A stretch of DNA of 7,330 nucleotides from Azovibrio restrictus (GTDB lineage: Bacteria > Pseudomonadota > Gammaproteobacteria > Burkholderiales > Rhodocyclaceae), in contig QKDJ01000360.1 in the NCBI GenBank assembly GCA_003252145.1, positions 1 to 7,330 on the forward strand, given 5' to 3'. The notes below the pieces were generated by a model. It made no database searches. It worked only from the letters and a program-made list of their open reading frames with translations, and had not been told where the DNA came from. A program made the translations under genes and the position numbers. Shown one piece after another: positions 1-6,172 of this stretch; the stretch's first letter is position 1; each line of letters begins with the position of its first letter.

Positions 1-342
1 CCGCTCCCCTTCACTCATGCGCAGGGCTGCGTGGCGGGCGCAGGCCGCTTCCAGTTCGCCGATGGCTTCGAACATGTGGTCGATCTGGTCCGGGGTCAGG
101 GCCGCCACCACCGAACCCTTGTTGGGCCGGTACTCGGCCAGGCCCATGGTGGCCAGCTGCTTCAGGGCTTCCCGGACCGGGGTGCGGGACACCTGATAGC
201 GCTCGGCCAGGCTCACTTCGTCCAGGCGGCTACCGGGGGGCAGTTCCCCCAGCACGATGGCGTCGGCAATCTGGCGGCAAACCTCATCGGCCAGACCGCC
301 CCGGCCTTGTTTTTTTGCGGGCGTCTCCGGGGTGCTCATCAT
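1..342 (-). CDS. GntR-family transcriptional regulator, FadR/FCD subfamily (N-terminal part)
   Basis: Probable ligand-responsive DNA-binding regulator, likely of the transporter operon it ends. Only the first 114 codons are in the window; the frame runs open through position 1. Residues ~16-82 form the GntR winged helix-turn-helix, including the signature VSRTPVREALKQL (51-63) and the wing YRPNKGSVVA. From ~85 a helix (IDHMFEAIGELEAACARHAA) looks like the start of the FCD ligand-binding domain, so the FadR group is the best fit; most of that domain is outside. Two in-frame ATGs sit back to back (342 and 339). A GGAG at 351-348 is 5 or 8 nt away, so either may be used. The upstream ATG overlaps the ATPase stop as ATGA, which implies translational coupling and co-transcription. 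Membership of GntR is certain; the ligand and target are inferred only from position. Confidence 0.93.
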   Translation of the reverse strand, partial: MMSTPETPAKKQGRGGLADEVCRQIADAIVLGELPPGSRLDEVSLAERYQVSRTPVREALKQLATMGLAEYRPNKGSVVAALTPDQIDHMFEAIGELEAACARHAALRMSEGER

Positions 343-1316
343 TGGTTCTCCAGTTGGGACACGGGATTCCAGCAGGCCAACCGGCCACCGCTACCGCTGA
401 CCAGGGGCGGCACCTGGCTGCTGCACTGGGCGCTGGCCCGGGAGCAGCGGGGGGCAAAGCTGCAGCCGCCAGGCAGGTTGGCCAGGTCAGGAGGAGCGCC
501 GGGAATGGCCTGCAGGGGCTTGCCCCGGTGTTCCGGTCCCACGGTGGAGGCCAGCAGGCCCACCGTATAGGGGTGGCAGGGGTTGTTCACGATGCGGCTC
601 ACCGGGCCTTCTTCCACGATGCGGCCGGCGTACATGACCGCCACCCGGTCGGCCACTTCCACGGCAGCGCCGATGTCGTGGGTCACGAAAATCACCGACA
701 TGCCGGTTTCCCGTTGCAGTTCCCGCAACAGCAGCAGGATCTGGATTTGCACCGTGGCGTCCAGGGCCGTGGTGGGTTCGTCGGCCAGCAGCAGGCGGGG
801 CTTGCAGGCCAGGGCCAGGGCAATCATGGCCCGCTGGCGCATACCGCCGGAAAGTTCGTGGGGATAGGCGTCAAAGCGGCGCTTGGCCTGGGGAATCTGC
901 ACCTTCTCCAGCATTTCCAGGGCTTGGGCCTTGGCCTTGCCCACATCCTTTTCCCCGTGGGCCAGGATGGACTCGGTGATCTGCTGGCCGATGGTATAGA
1001 CCGGGTCAAAGGCCAGTCCCGGCTCCTGGAACACCATGGAAACCGTGCCGCCCCGGTACAACTCCAGGTCGCGGCCCTTCATGGCCAGCACATCCTGACC
1101 CTCCACCCGGATGCTGCCCTGGATCTTGGTGCGGCTGGCTGGATGCAGGCGCAGCAGGGTGCGCAGGGTCACGCTCTTGCCGGAACCGGATTCGCCCAGC
1201 AAGGCCAGTACCTCGCCGGCGCCCAGTTCCAGATTCACCTGGTTCAGGGCGGAGGCCTTGCGATTGCCGTGGAACTGGACGCTCAGGTCTTCGAGGGAAA
1301 GCAGAGGGGCGCTCAT
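339..1316 (-). CDS. DppD/OppD-like ABC transporter ATP-binding protein
   Basis: One of two cytoplasmic ATPases of a peptide/opine/nickel-type importer; it pairs with the neighbouring DppF-like subunit and hydrolyses ATP to drive uptake. The 325-residue length is normal. Visible motifs: Walker A GESGSGKS (41-48), Q-loop Gln97 in VFQEPG, signature LSGGM (155-159; Met in place of the final Gln is common in D-type subunits), Walker B LLLADE (175-180), D-loop TTALD, switch His213. The C-terminal extension has HPYTVGLL and four cysteines at 285, 291, 298 and 315, the pattern of the oligopeptide ATPase tail that can hold an iron-sulfur cluster in some homologues. AAGGAG at 1330-1325 lies 8 nt before the ATG, and the start overlaps the preceding stop by ATGA. 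Its stop overlaps the GntR start the same way. It lies after the F-type gene, the reverse of the E. coli dpp order. Confidence 0.95.
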   Translation of the reverse strand: MSAPLLSLEDLSVQFHGNRKASALNQVNLELGAGEVLALLGESGSGKSVTLRTLLRLHPASRTKIQGSIRVEGQDVLAMKGRDLELYRGGTVSMVFQEPGLAFDPVYTIGQQITESILAHGEKDVGKAKAQALEMLEKVQIPQAKRRFDAYPHELSGGMRQRAMIALALACKPRLLLADEPTTALDATVQIQILLLLRELQRETGMSVIFVTHDIGAAVEVADRVAVMYAGRIVEEGPVSRIVNNPCHPYTVGLLASTVGPEHRGKPLQAIPGAPPDLANLPGGCSFAPRCSRASAQCSSQVPPLVSGSGGRLACWNPVSQLENQ

Positions 1317-2413
1317 GGGTTCAGCTCCTTCCCGGCCAGGGGATGGCCGGAGGTCAGGTCATTCAGGTGGCAGGCGGCCAGGTGATGGATGTCGCCCCCC
1401 ACGGCCTGGAGGGCCGGAGTTTTTTCCGCGCACAGGGCGTGGGCATGGGGGCAGCGATCCCGGAAGCGGCAGCCGCTCGGAGGATTGATGGGGTTGGGCG
1501 GGTCACCGGCCAGGGGCGAGACTTCCGTGCGCTGGGCCGGGTCCATGGAGGGCACGGCCGAGAGCAAGGCCCGGGTGTAGGGATGGGCGGAGCCGTTGTA
1601 GATCTTTTCCACCGGGCCGCTTTCCACCACCTGGCCCAGATACATGACCATCACCTGGTCGGCCAGGTAATGGACCACGTGCAGGTCGTGGGAGATGAAC
1701 AGGTAGGTGAGCTGGCGCTCGGCCTTCAGTTCCTGCAGCAGGTTCAGCACCTGGGCCTGCACCGATTTATCCAGGGCGGCCACGGATTCATCCAGGATCA
1801 CCAGGCGGGGATCGAAGGCCAGGGCCCGGGCGATATTCACCCGCTGGCGCTGACCGCCGGAAAGCTCGTGGGGATAGCGGCTGCCGAACTGGCTCGGCTC
1901 CAGACCCACCCGGGCCAGCAGGGCGCGGGCCTGGGCCAGGGCCTGGGCGGCGGGTACCCCATGGACCCGGGGACCGTAGGCAATGGCTTCCTGCATGGTG
2001 AGGCGGGGATTCAGGGAGGCAAAGGAATCCTGGAACACCATCTGCAGGCTGCGGCGGAATTCCTTCAGCTGCAGGCCACCGTATTCCTCGACCCCTTCCC
2101 CGTCGAAAATCAGTTCGCCGGCATCGGGTTCCATGAGCCGGGCCACCAGCCGGGCGGTGGTGGATTTGCCGCAGCCGGATTCCCCGACGATACCCAGGGT
2201 CTGGCCCTTGGGCACGGCGAAGCTGACCCCATCCACCGCATGGACGAAACGCTTCTGGCGATCCAGGGGACCTCCCCGGACGGGGAAATACTTCTTCAGG
2301 TCCTTGACCAGCAGCAGGGGCTGGGCGGGGCCGCCCCGGTCGGTGAGGGGGGCGCCGTGGGCAGGAGTCGTGTGCTCGGCGGCGGCTTGAGCGGGAGTGT
2401 TGGGCGTATTCAT
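1313..2413 (-). CDS. DppF/OppF-like ABC transporter ATP-binding protein
   Basis: Second ATPase of the importer (366 residues). F-type hallmarks are LKKYFPVRGG (39-48) and VHAVDGVSF (57-65) ahead of Walker A GESGCGKST (77-85). Q-loop Gln128 lies in VFQDSFASLNP; signature LSGGQ is 184-188; Walker B LVILDE is 204-209, followed by SVAALDKS where many relatives have PxSALD; the switch His is 242. The C-terminal tail has SAHPYTRALLSAVP and cysteines at 315, 321, 328 and 348 (CRFRDRC and CPHAHALC), again the putative iron-sulfur pattern. The first ~30 residues are a low-complexity Ala/Pro/Thr-rich leader without domain character, slightly longer than usual. The ATG overlaps the permease C stop as ATGA, and I see no good Shine-Dalgarno, so translation probably depends on coupling to the permease gene. 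A later start is not excluded, but no better-placed one is evident. Confidence 0.95.
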   Translation of the reverse strand: MNTPNTPAQAAAEHTTPAHGAPLTDRGGPAQPLLLVKDLKKYFPVRGGPLDRQKRFVHAVDGVSFAVPKGQTLGIVGESGCGKSTTARLVARLMEPDAGELIFDGEGVEEYGGLQLKEFRRSLQMVFQDSFASLNPRLTMQEAIAYGPRVHGVPAAQALAQARALLARVGLEPSQFGSRYPHELSGGQRQRVNIARALAFDPRLVILDESVAALDKSVQAQVLNLLQELKAERQLTYLFISHDLHVVHYLADQVMVMYLGQVVESGPVEKIYNGSAHPYTRALLSAVPSMDPAQRTEVSPLAGDPPNPINPPSGCRFRDRCPHAHALCAEKTPALQAVGGDIHHLAACHLNDLTSGHPLAGKELNP

Positions 2414-3315
2414 CGACGGATATCCATGGCGGAGCGCACGCTGTCAGCGAGCAGGTTGAAGGCAATGGAGGTGAGGAAAATCAGCACACCGGGCAGGGCA
2501 GCCACCCAGGGATTCATGTAGATGGCTGAACGAAGGGTGTTCAGCATCAGGCCCCATTCCGGCTCGGGCGGCTTCACGCCCAGACCCAGGAAGGACAGGC
2601 CCGAGGCAAGGATCATGCTGACGGAGAGCAGGCCCGTGGCATAGACGAACACCGGCCCCAGCACGTTGCCCAGCACATGGACGCGGATGATGGAGAAGGC
2701 GCTGGCGCCGCTCATGCGGGCTGCCTCGATGTAGTCCAGCTGGCGCACCTGGGTGGTGACGCTTTCCGCCACCCGCACCACCTGGGGCACGAACACCAGG
2801 GTCAGGGCGAGCAGGCTGTTGCTCAGGCCCGGGCCCAGGGCACCGGAGATGGCCACGGCCAGCAGCACCGAGGGGAAGGCGTAGAACACGTCCAGCACCC
2901 GCATGATCACCATGTTCACCTTGCCGCCCACATAGCCAGCCAGGATGCCGATGAAGGTGCCGATACCGAAGGCAGCGAACACCGGGACCACGCCCATGAG
3001 CAGGGAGATGCGGCCCCCGTACATGAGGCGGGAGATCATGTCCCGGCCCAGTTCGTCGGTGCCCAGCAGGAAGCCTTCGCTACCCACGGGCAGCAGGCGC
3101 TTGATCATGCTGGTCTTGTAGGGATCGGCCGGGGCCAGCAGGGGGGCGAACACGGCGGCGATCACGATCAGCAGCAGCACGCTCCCGGCGGCGATGGCCA
3201 TGGGGTCCCGGCGCAGCTGTTGCCACACCACGCCCCAGTAACCCCGGCTGGGGGGCGCTGCTGGCGGTTCTTCCGTCAGTGCGGCGCTGGGTGCAAGTTC
3301 CATATAAGTTTTCAC
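2410..3315 (-). CDS. DppC/OppC-like ABC transporter permease
   Basis: Inner-membrane permease, partner of the DppB-like subunit. I choose the GTG start at 3315 (301 residues, beginning MKTYMELAPS): AGGAGG at 3326-3321 lies 5 nt ahead, whereas a frame-opening TTG at 3348 lies inside the preceding gene without a comparable site, and the ATG at 3303 is too far from the AGGAGG. A soluble N-terminus carries the family element RRDPMAIAAG, then TM1 (~38-60), the periplasmic LGTDELGRDMISRLMYGGRIS (84-104), and further membrane segments at about 103-128, 142-160, 165-185, 220-240 and 272-292. The cytoplasmic EAA loop, which docks on the ATPases, is DYIEAARMSGASAF onward (194-217). GLSFLGLGVKPPEPEWG (239-255) is typical of DppC. 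It starts 10 bp after the permease B stop and its own stop overlaps the next start. Confidence 0.94.
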   Translation of the reverse strand: MKTYMELAPSAALTEEPPAAPPSRGYWGVVWQQLRRDPMAIAAGSVLLLIVIAAVFAPLLAPADPYKTSMIKRLLPVGSEGFLLGTDELGRDMISRLMYGGRISLLMGVVPVFAAFGIGTFIGILAGYVGGKVNMVIMRVLDVFYAFPSVLLAVAISGALGPGLSNSLLALTLVFVPQVVRVAESVTTQVRQLDYIEAARMSGASAFSIIRVHVLGNVLGPVFVYATGLLSVSMILASGLSFLGLGVKPPEPEWGLMLNTLRSAIYMNPWVAALPGVLIFLTSIAFNLLADSVRSAMDIRR

Positions 3316-3320
3316 GTCGT

Positions 3321-3326
3321 CCTCCT
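3321..3326 (-). promoter_or_regulatory. Ribosome binding site AGGAGG that decides the GTG start of permease C
   Basis: The minus strand reads TGAGGAGGACGACGTG: the AGGAGG shares its first base with the permease B stop codon and lies 5 nt before the GTG at 3315-3313. This is the strongest Shine-Dalgarno in the operon and supports GTG over the TTG at 3348 or the ATG at 3303. Confidence 0.8.
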
Positions 3327-4276
3327 CAGCGGCCCATGCGGGGGTCAATCAGGGGTTGCAGGATGTCCACCAGAAGGTTGAGGACCACGAAGATCAGGCA
3401 CAGCACCAGCAAGGTGCCCTGGAGCAGGGGAATGTCCCGCTGGAAGATGGCGGTGTTGAGCAGGAAGCCGGTGCCGGGCCAGGCGAACACGGTTTCCACC
3501 AGGATGGAGCCGCCCATCAGGTAACCAATCTGCAGACCGGCCACGGCCAGCACGGTGGGGGCGGTGTTCTTGGCAATGTGCTGGAACACGGCACGGCCGG
3601 AGAGGCCCCGGGCCCGCAGGGCCACCACGAATTCCTGCTCCAGCATGTCGGCCACCAGGGCCCGCACAGTGCGGGTGATGATGCCCAGGGGAATTACGGC
3701 CATGGTCAGGGCGGGCAGAATCAGGTAACGGAAGTGTTCCCAGTTCCATTCCCAGGCTTCCGAGCCGCCAGGACCGGCGCCCATGGCGGGGAACCAGCCC
3801 AGCCAGATGGAGAAAACGATGGTCAGCACCAGGCCGAGCCAGTAGTGGGGGATGCTCACGCCGATCACCGACAGGGTGGAGGCGAAGCGGTCGATCCAGC
3901 CGCCGCTGCGGTAGCCCGCCAGGGCGCCCAGGATGCAACCCAGGGTGACGCCGACACCGGCAGCCAGGCCGGCCAGCAGGAAGGTGTTGCCCACGGCGCT
4001 CATGACCTCGCCGGCCACGGCACGGCCGGAAGCGATGGAGGTGCCCAGGTCACCCTGCAGGGCGCGCCAGAGCCACAGGCCGTATTGCACGGGTACCGGC
4101 TTGTCCAGGCCGTAGGCGCTCTTCAGTGCAGTGATGACTTCCTCAGGGGCATCAGCCGGGGCGATGGCATTGAGGGGGTCACCAGGGGCCAGAAACACCA
4201 GGACGAAGGAAATCACCGTCACGCTCAGGGCGATGGGTACGGCGTACAGCAGTCGTTTGAGGATGTAGGCGATCAT
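3326..4276 (-). CDS. DppB/OppB-like ABC transporter permease
   Basis: Inner-membrane permease forming half of the translocation path. At 316 residues it is a normal DppB length. The N-terminus MIAYILKRLLYAVPI with TM1 (~9-29) and LAPGDPLNA (29-37) is characteristic. Next come YGLDKPVPVQYGLWL (55-69) and GDLGTSI (75-81). Further hydrophobic segments lie at about 98-120, 134-160, 185-205, 240-262 and 286-306. The EAA loop that contacts the ATPase is EFVVALRARGLSGRAVFQHI (215-234). The C-terminus VDILQPLIDPRMGR matches the usual DPR ending. A purine-rich AAGGA lies 9 nt before the ATG. It follows the binding-protein gene by 57 bp containing a strong stem-loop, the only spaced junction in the operon. 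Family assignment is secure; the substrate is unknown. Confidence 0.95.
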   Translation of the reverse strand: MIAYILKRLLYAVPIALSVTVISFVLVFLAPGDPLNAIAPADAPEEVITALKSAYGLDKPVPVQYGLWLWRALQGDLGTSIASGRAVAGEVMSAVGNTFLLAGLAAGVGVTLGCILGALAGYRSGGWIDRFASTLSVIGVSIPHYWLGLVLTIVFSIWLGWFPAMGAGPGGSEAWEWNWEHFRYLILPALTMAVIPLGIITRTVRALVADMLEQEFVVALRARGLSGRAVFQHIAKNTAPTVLAVAGLQIGYLMGGSILVETVFAWPGTGFLLNTAIFQRDIPLLQGTLLVLCLIFVVLNLLVDILQPLIDPRMGR

Positions 4277-4293
4277 GGGACGCTTTCCTTGGA

Positions 4294-4322
4294 GGAGGCC
4301 GGTACCGGAGTACCAGGCCTCC
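4294..4322 (-). repeat. Intercistronic stem-loop with cUCCGg tetraloop
   Basis: On the minus-strand transcript GGAGGCC, a bulged U, GGUAC, loop UCCG, GUACC, GGCCUCC form a 12-bp GC-rich stem closed by C-G around UCCG, a member of the unusually stable cUNCGg tetraloop class. It fills the only spaced junction of the operon, 11 nt after the binding-protein stop. No U run follows, so it is not a normal terminator. Stem-loops in this place in other importer operons protect the upstream message from 3' exonucleases and so raise binding-protein output over the permeases; that role is inferred here. Confidence 0.75.
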
Positions 4323-4333
4323 CGTTTCTACAG

Positions 4334-5944
4334 TTACATGCGGATGGTGGTCAGGTCTTGGAACCAGTGCTGAGCCTGGATGAATTCCTTGACCTTGGGA
4401 GACAGGGCGTGGGGGTTGGTGTCATGGACCACCCACAGCATCAGCGCGTCATCCACCATGGTTTGATGCACGAAGGACAGCAGCTCGTTCTGAACCTTGG
4501 TGTCGAAGGTGGTGCGTACCTTGTCCAGGGCTTCATCCACCTTGGGGTTCTTGTAACCACCCCAGTTCACACCGTTAGGAGCCACATACTTGCTGTCGGC
4601 AAAGCGGGAGATGGCATAGAAGGGGTCGGCGGTCACATAGCCCAGGTTGATGGCGCTGATGCCCTTGCCCTTGTTCATGTCAGCCGCTGCGCCGCTACGC
4701 CAGTGCAGGTACAGGTTTTCCAGTTCCACCACTTCGAAGCTGATGTCGATGCCGACTTCGGCCAGGCTTTGCTGGACAAACTCGTTCATGGGCAGGGACA
4801 GCATCTGGCCGGTGCCGCCCTGGGCGATGATCACCTTGGCCTTCAAGGGCTTGTCCTTGCTGTAACCGGCTTCAGCCATCAGGGCCTTGGCAGCCTTCAG
4901 GTCGTAACCCAGCTTGAAGGTGGGCTTGCCGAACCAGGTGCTGGTGCTATCCACCTGACCAGCGGCGGGCTTGGCCAGACCGCTCATCAACTGCACCACG
5001 GCGTCCCGGTCAATGGCCAGGTTGGCGGCCTTGCGTACCCGGATGTCGGTCCAGGGGGAACCGGGCAGGGTGGAGAAGTGATAGGGCCACACGTGAGGAG
5101 TCACGTTCTGCACGATCTTGAAGCCGCTGGCCTTCAGTTGGGGCAGCACATCGGGCGGCGGGGTTTCGATCAGATCCACCTGGCCGGTGAGCAGGGCATT
5201 GGCCCGGGTCATGGCATCAGGAATCGGCACCAGCACGATGCGGTCGGTCTTGGCCATGCGGTTCTTGTCCCAGTAGGCGCCGTTCTTCACCAGGTCGGCA
5301 CGCTCGCGGGGAACCAGCTTGTCCAGCTTGAAGGGGCCGGTGCCGGAAGGTTGGCTGGCCACCTTGTTCCAGTCCTTACCCATCTTTTCCCACTGGGCGG
5401 GGCTGGAAACCAGGAACCAGGGCAGCTGGTAGGGGAACAGGGCGTCCACTTCCTTGGTGGTGATTTCCACCGTGTAGTCATCAATCTTCTTGTAGGAAGC
5501 GATGGAAGGAATGCGGGGGCGGACCTGGGCGCTCTGCTTGGCATCGAACTGGGGCGACTTGTCGTTCAGCACCTTGTCCAGGTTCCAGACCACGGCATCA
5601 GCCTTGAATTCGGAACCATCATGGAATTTCACGCCCTGGCGCAGGGTGAAGGTCCACTTCTTCTGATCCTTGGGATTCACCTTCCAGTCCGTGGCCAGGC
5701 CGGGAACCAGCTTGCCAGGACGGTTGCCCACATTGGCTTCCCAGGCCACCAGGGGGTCATACAGGGTATGGCCGGTGAACTGGTAGGCGCCGGCACCCCG
5801 GTCGGGCTGGCCGGTGGTCAGGGGAATGTCGGCCATGGAAATTCCGTAGCGAGCCACGGTTTCTGCATGCAGACTGCCGTGCAGGGCAAAGGCCAGGGGG
5901 GCAGCCATTAGCCAGCGGGCAAGATTTTTGTAGAAGGGCTTCAT
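4334..5944 (-). CDS. Periplasmic solute-binding protein, family 5 (DppA/OppA-like)
   Basis: Captures the transported solute in the periplasm and delivers it to the permeases. I start at ATG 5944 (536 residues) because GGAG lies 6 nt upstream and a signal peptide begins there: positive MKPFYKNLAR, hydrophobic WLMAAPLAFAL, then GSLHA with likely cleavage after residue 27. An in-frame ATG at 5989 would add 15 residues and overlap the predicted promoter. There is no lipobox cysteine, and I see no cysteine in the whole protein, so it should be soluble and periplasmic. Family 5 features: HTLYDPLVAW (59-68), LVPGLATDWKV (79-89), WTFTLRQGVKFHDG (97-110) with ADAVVWNLDKV, and later VRKAANLAIDRDAV. Length fits DppA/OppA-type proteins. 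The first gene of the operon usually encodes this abundant component. The ligand (peptide, opine, nickel, other) cannot be told from sequence alone. Confidence 0.94.
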   Translation of the reverse strand: MKPFYKNLARWLMAAPLAFALHGSLHAETVARYGISMADIPLTTGQPDRGAGAYQFTGHTLYDPLVAWEANVGNRPGKLVPGLATDWKVNPKDQKKWTFTLRQGVKFHDGSEFKADAVVWNLDKVLNDKSPQFDAKQSAQVRPRIPSIASYKKIDDYTVEITTKEVDALFPYQLPWFLVSSPAQWEKMGKDWNKVASQPSGTGPFKLDKLVPRERADLVKNGAYWDKNRMAKTDRIVLVPIPDAMTRANALLTGQVDLIETPPPDVLPQLKASGFKIVQNVTPHVWPYHFSTLPGSPWTDIRVRKAANLAIDRDAVVQLMSGLAKPAAGQVDSTSTWFGKPTFKLGYDLKAAKALMAEAGYSKDKPLKAKVIIAQGGTGQMLSLPMNEFVQQSLAEVGIDISFEVVELENLYLHWRSGAAADMNKGKGISAINLGYVTADPFYAISRFADSKYVAPNGVNWGGYKNPKVDEALDKVRTTFDTKVQNELLSFVHQTMVDDALMLWVVHDTNPHALSPKVKEFIQAQHWFQDLTTIRM

Positions 5945-5953
5945 GTGAGACTC

Positions 5954-5975
5954 CAGGTTGGGGAAAAACAACCTG
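5954..5975 (-). repeat. Dyad CAGGTTG-N8-CAACCTG abutting the ribosome binding site
   Basis: Perfect 7-bp inverted repeat with an 8-nt spacer directly before the binding-protein gene. On the minus strand the last G of the repeat is the first G of the GGAG ribosome binding site (5954-5951). If transcription starts near 5970, as the sigma-54 promoter predicts, the 5' arm is only partly transcribed and the dyad would act as DNA (an operator over the start site). A longer transcript from upstream would carry the full hairpin next to the ribosome binding site. Confidence 0.55.
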
Positions 5976-5978
5976 TGA

Positions 5979-5990
5979 ATTGCATGCAAT
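5979..5990. promoter_or_regulatory. Perfect 12-bp palindrome ATTGCATGCAAT, candidate operator
   Basis: An exact palindrome that covers the -12 region of the candidate sigma-54 promoter and lies ~35 bp before the start codon. Its core TTGCATGCAA resembles the TTGTATACAA-like dyads bound by FCD-type GntR regulators, and a gene for such a regulator ends this operon. A protein bound here would block the promoter. Part of the symmetry may simply reflect the -12 box. Confidence 0.5.
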
Positions 5991-5996
5991 GTGCCA
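5981..5996 (-). promoter_or_regulatory. Candidate sigma-54 (RpoN) -24/-12 promoter of the transporter operon
   Basis: The minus strand reads TTGGCAC, 5 nt, then ATGCA. The -24 part (TGGCAC, 5996-5991) matches the known consensus exactly, and the invariant GG and GC are 12 bp apart as required; the -12 part has ATGC in place of TTGC. The predicted transcription start is near 5970, giving a ~26-nt leader to the ATG at 5944 with GGAG in between, a sensible geometry. Sigma-54 promoters need an enhancer-binding activator; I see only a possible NtrC-like half-site (GCACCA, 6127-6132 plus strand) and no full one. The match is good but the motif is short and could occur by chance. Confidence 0.6.
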
Positions 5997-6009
5997 ATTA
6001 TTGCTGTAT

Positions 6010-6030
6010 TTTTTGTGTATTTTCCACGCT
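6010..6030. repeat. AT-rich direct repeat, copy 1 (core GTATTTTCCAC)
   Basis: Contains the 11-bp core GTATTTTCCAC (6017-6027), preceded by TTTTTGT and followed by GCT. A second copy lies 64 bp away, about six helical turns, so both would face the same side of the DNA. A partial third element, GTATTTTTT, is at 6006-6014. Possible binding sites for an activator or DNA-bending protein upstream of the operon promoter; the function is inferred. Confidence 0.5.
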
Positions 6031-6032
6031 CA

Positions 6033-6044
6033 TGTTTACAAACA
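6033..6044. repeat. Short palindrome TGTTT-AC-AAACA
   Basis: Five-bp perfect arms around 2 bp, lying between the two GTATTTTCCAC repeats. It may be a regulator site; in AT-rich DNA such short symmetry can also arise by chance. Confidence 0.3.
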
Positions 6045-6075
6045 AAAAATCCATAAATTGTTTATATAAAAAGAG

Positions 6076-6094
6076 TTTTTGTATTTTCCACACT
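6076..6094. repeat. AT-rich direct repeat, copy 2 (core GTATTTTCCAC)
   Basis: The same 11-bp core (6081-6091), preceded by a T run and followed by ACT. Compared with copy 1 it lacks two bases between the T run and the core. It would sit about 115 bp upstream of the predicted transcription start, within the usual range for sigma-54 activator sites. Confidence 0.5.
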
Positions 6095-6112
6095 GAAAAA
6101 GCGGTTTTGTTG

Positions 6113-6124
6113 ATTGCATACAAA
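6113..6124. promoter_or_regulatory. Second, imperfect copy of the ATTGCATRCAA dyad
   Basis: The plus strand reads ATTGCATACAAA, matching the promoter-proximal palindrome at 10 of 12 positions; the core TTGCATACAA is a dyad with one mismatch. It lies 134 bp upstream of the first site, a distance compatible with looping or with cooperative repression/activation. Its role as an operator is inferred. Confidence 0.4.
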
Positions 6125-6159
6125 ACGCACCAATTAGGGTCGACAATGTTCTGTATGTA

Positions 6160-6171
6160 CCCAATGTTGGG
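6160..6171. repeat. Short palindrome CCCAA-TG-TTGGG
   Basis: Five-bp perfect arms around 2 bp, at the upstream edge of the AT-rich core. A CAATGTT in its centre is repeated at 6144-6150, 18 bp before. It could be an operator; there is no independent support. Confidence 0.35.
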
Positions 6172-6172
6172 G

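Noticed and set aside
1343..2521. A long plus-strand open frame opposite the F-type ATPase
   Set aside because: The same antisense artefact: Gly/His/Gln-rich, no motif, fully overlaps a certain gene.
3316..3348. TTG-initiated N-terminal extension of permease C
   Set aside because: It would begin inside permease B; the AGGAGG directly ahead of the GTG at 3315 and normal DppC length favour the shorter protein.
3356..5911. An 851-codon open frame on the plus strand across the permease B and binding-protein genes
   Set aside because: It is exactly antisense to two strongly recognisable genes, is Gly/Gln/His-rich with no domain, and is explained by GC-biased third positions of the real genes keeping stops out.
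5945..5989. Upstream ATG start for the binding protein (15 extra residues)
   Set aside because: It would place Phe/His-rich residues before a well-formed signal peptide and lie inside the predicted promoter; the ATG at 5944 has a proper GGAG.
6113..6136. Second sigma-54 promoter
   Set aside because: It resembles the promoter-proximal element but the distance between GG and GC is 2 bp too long, and sigma-54 spacing is strict.
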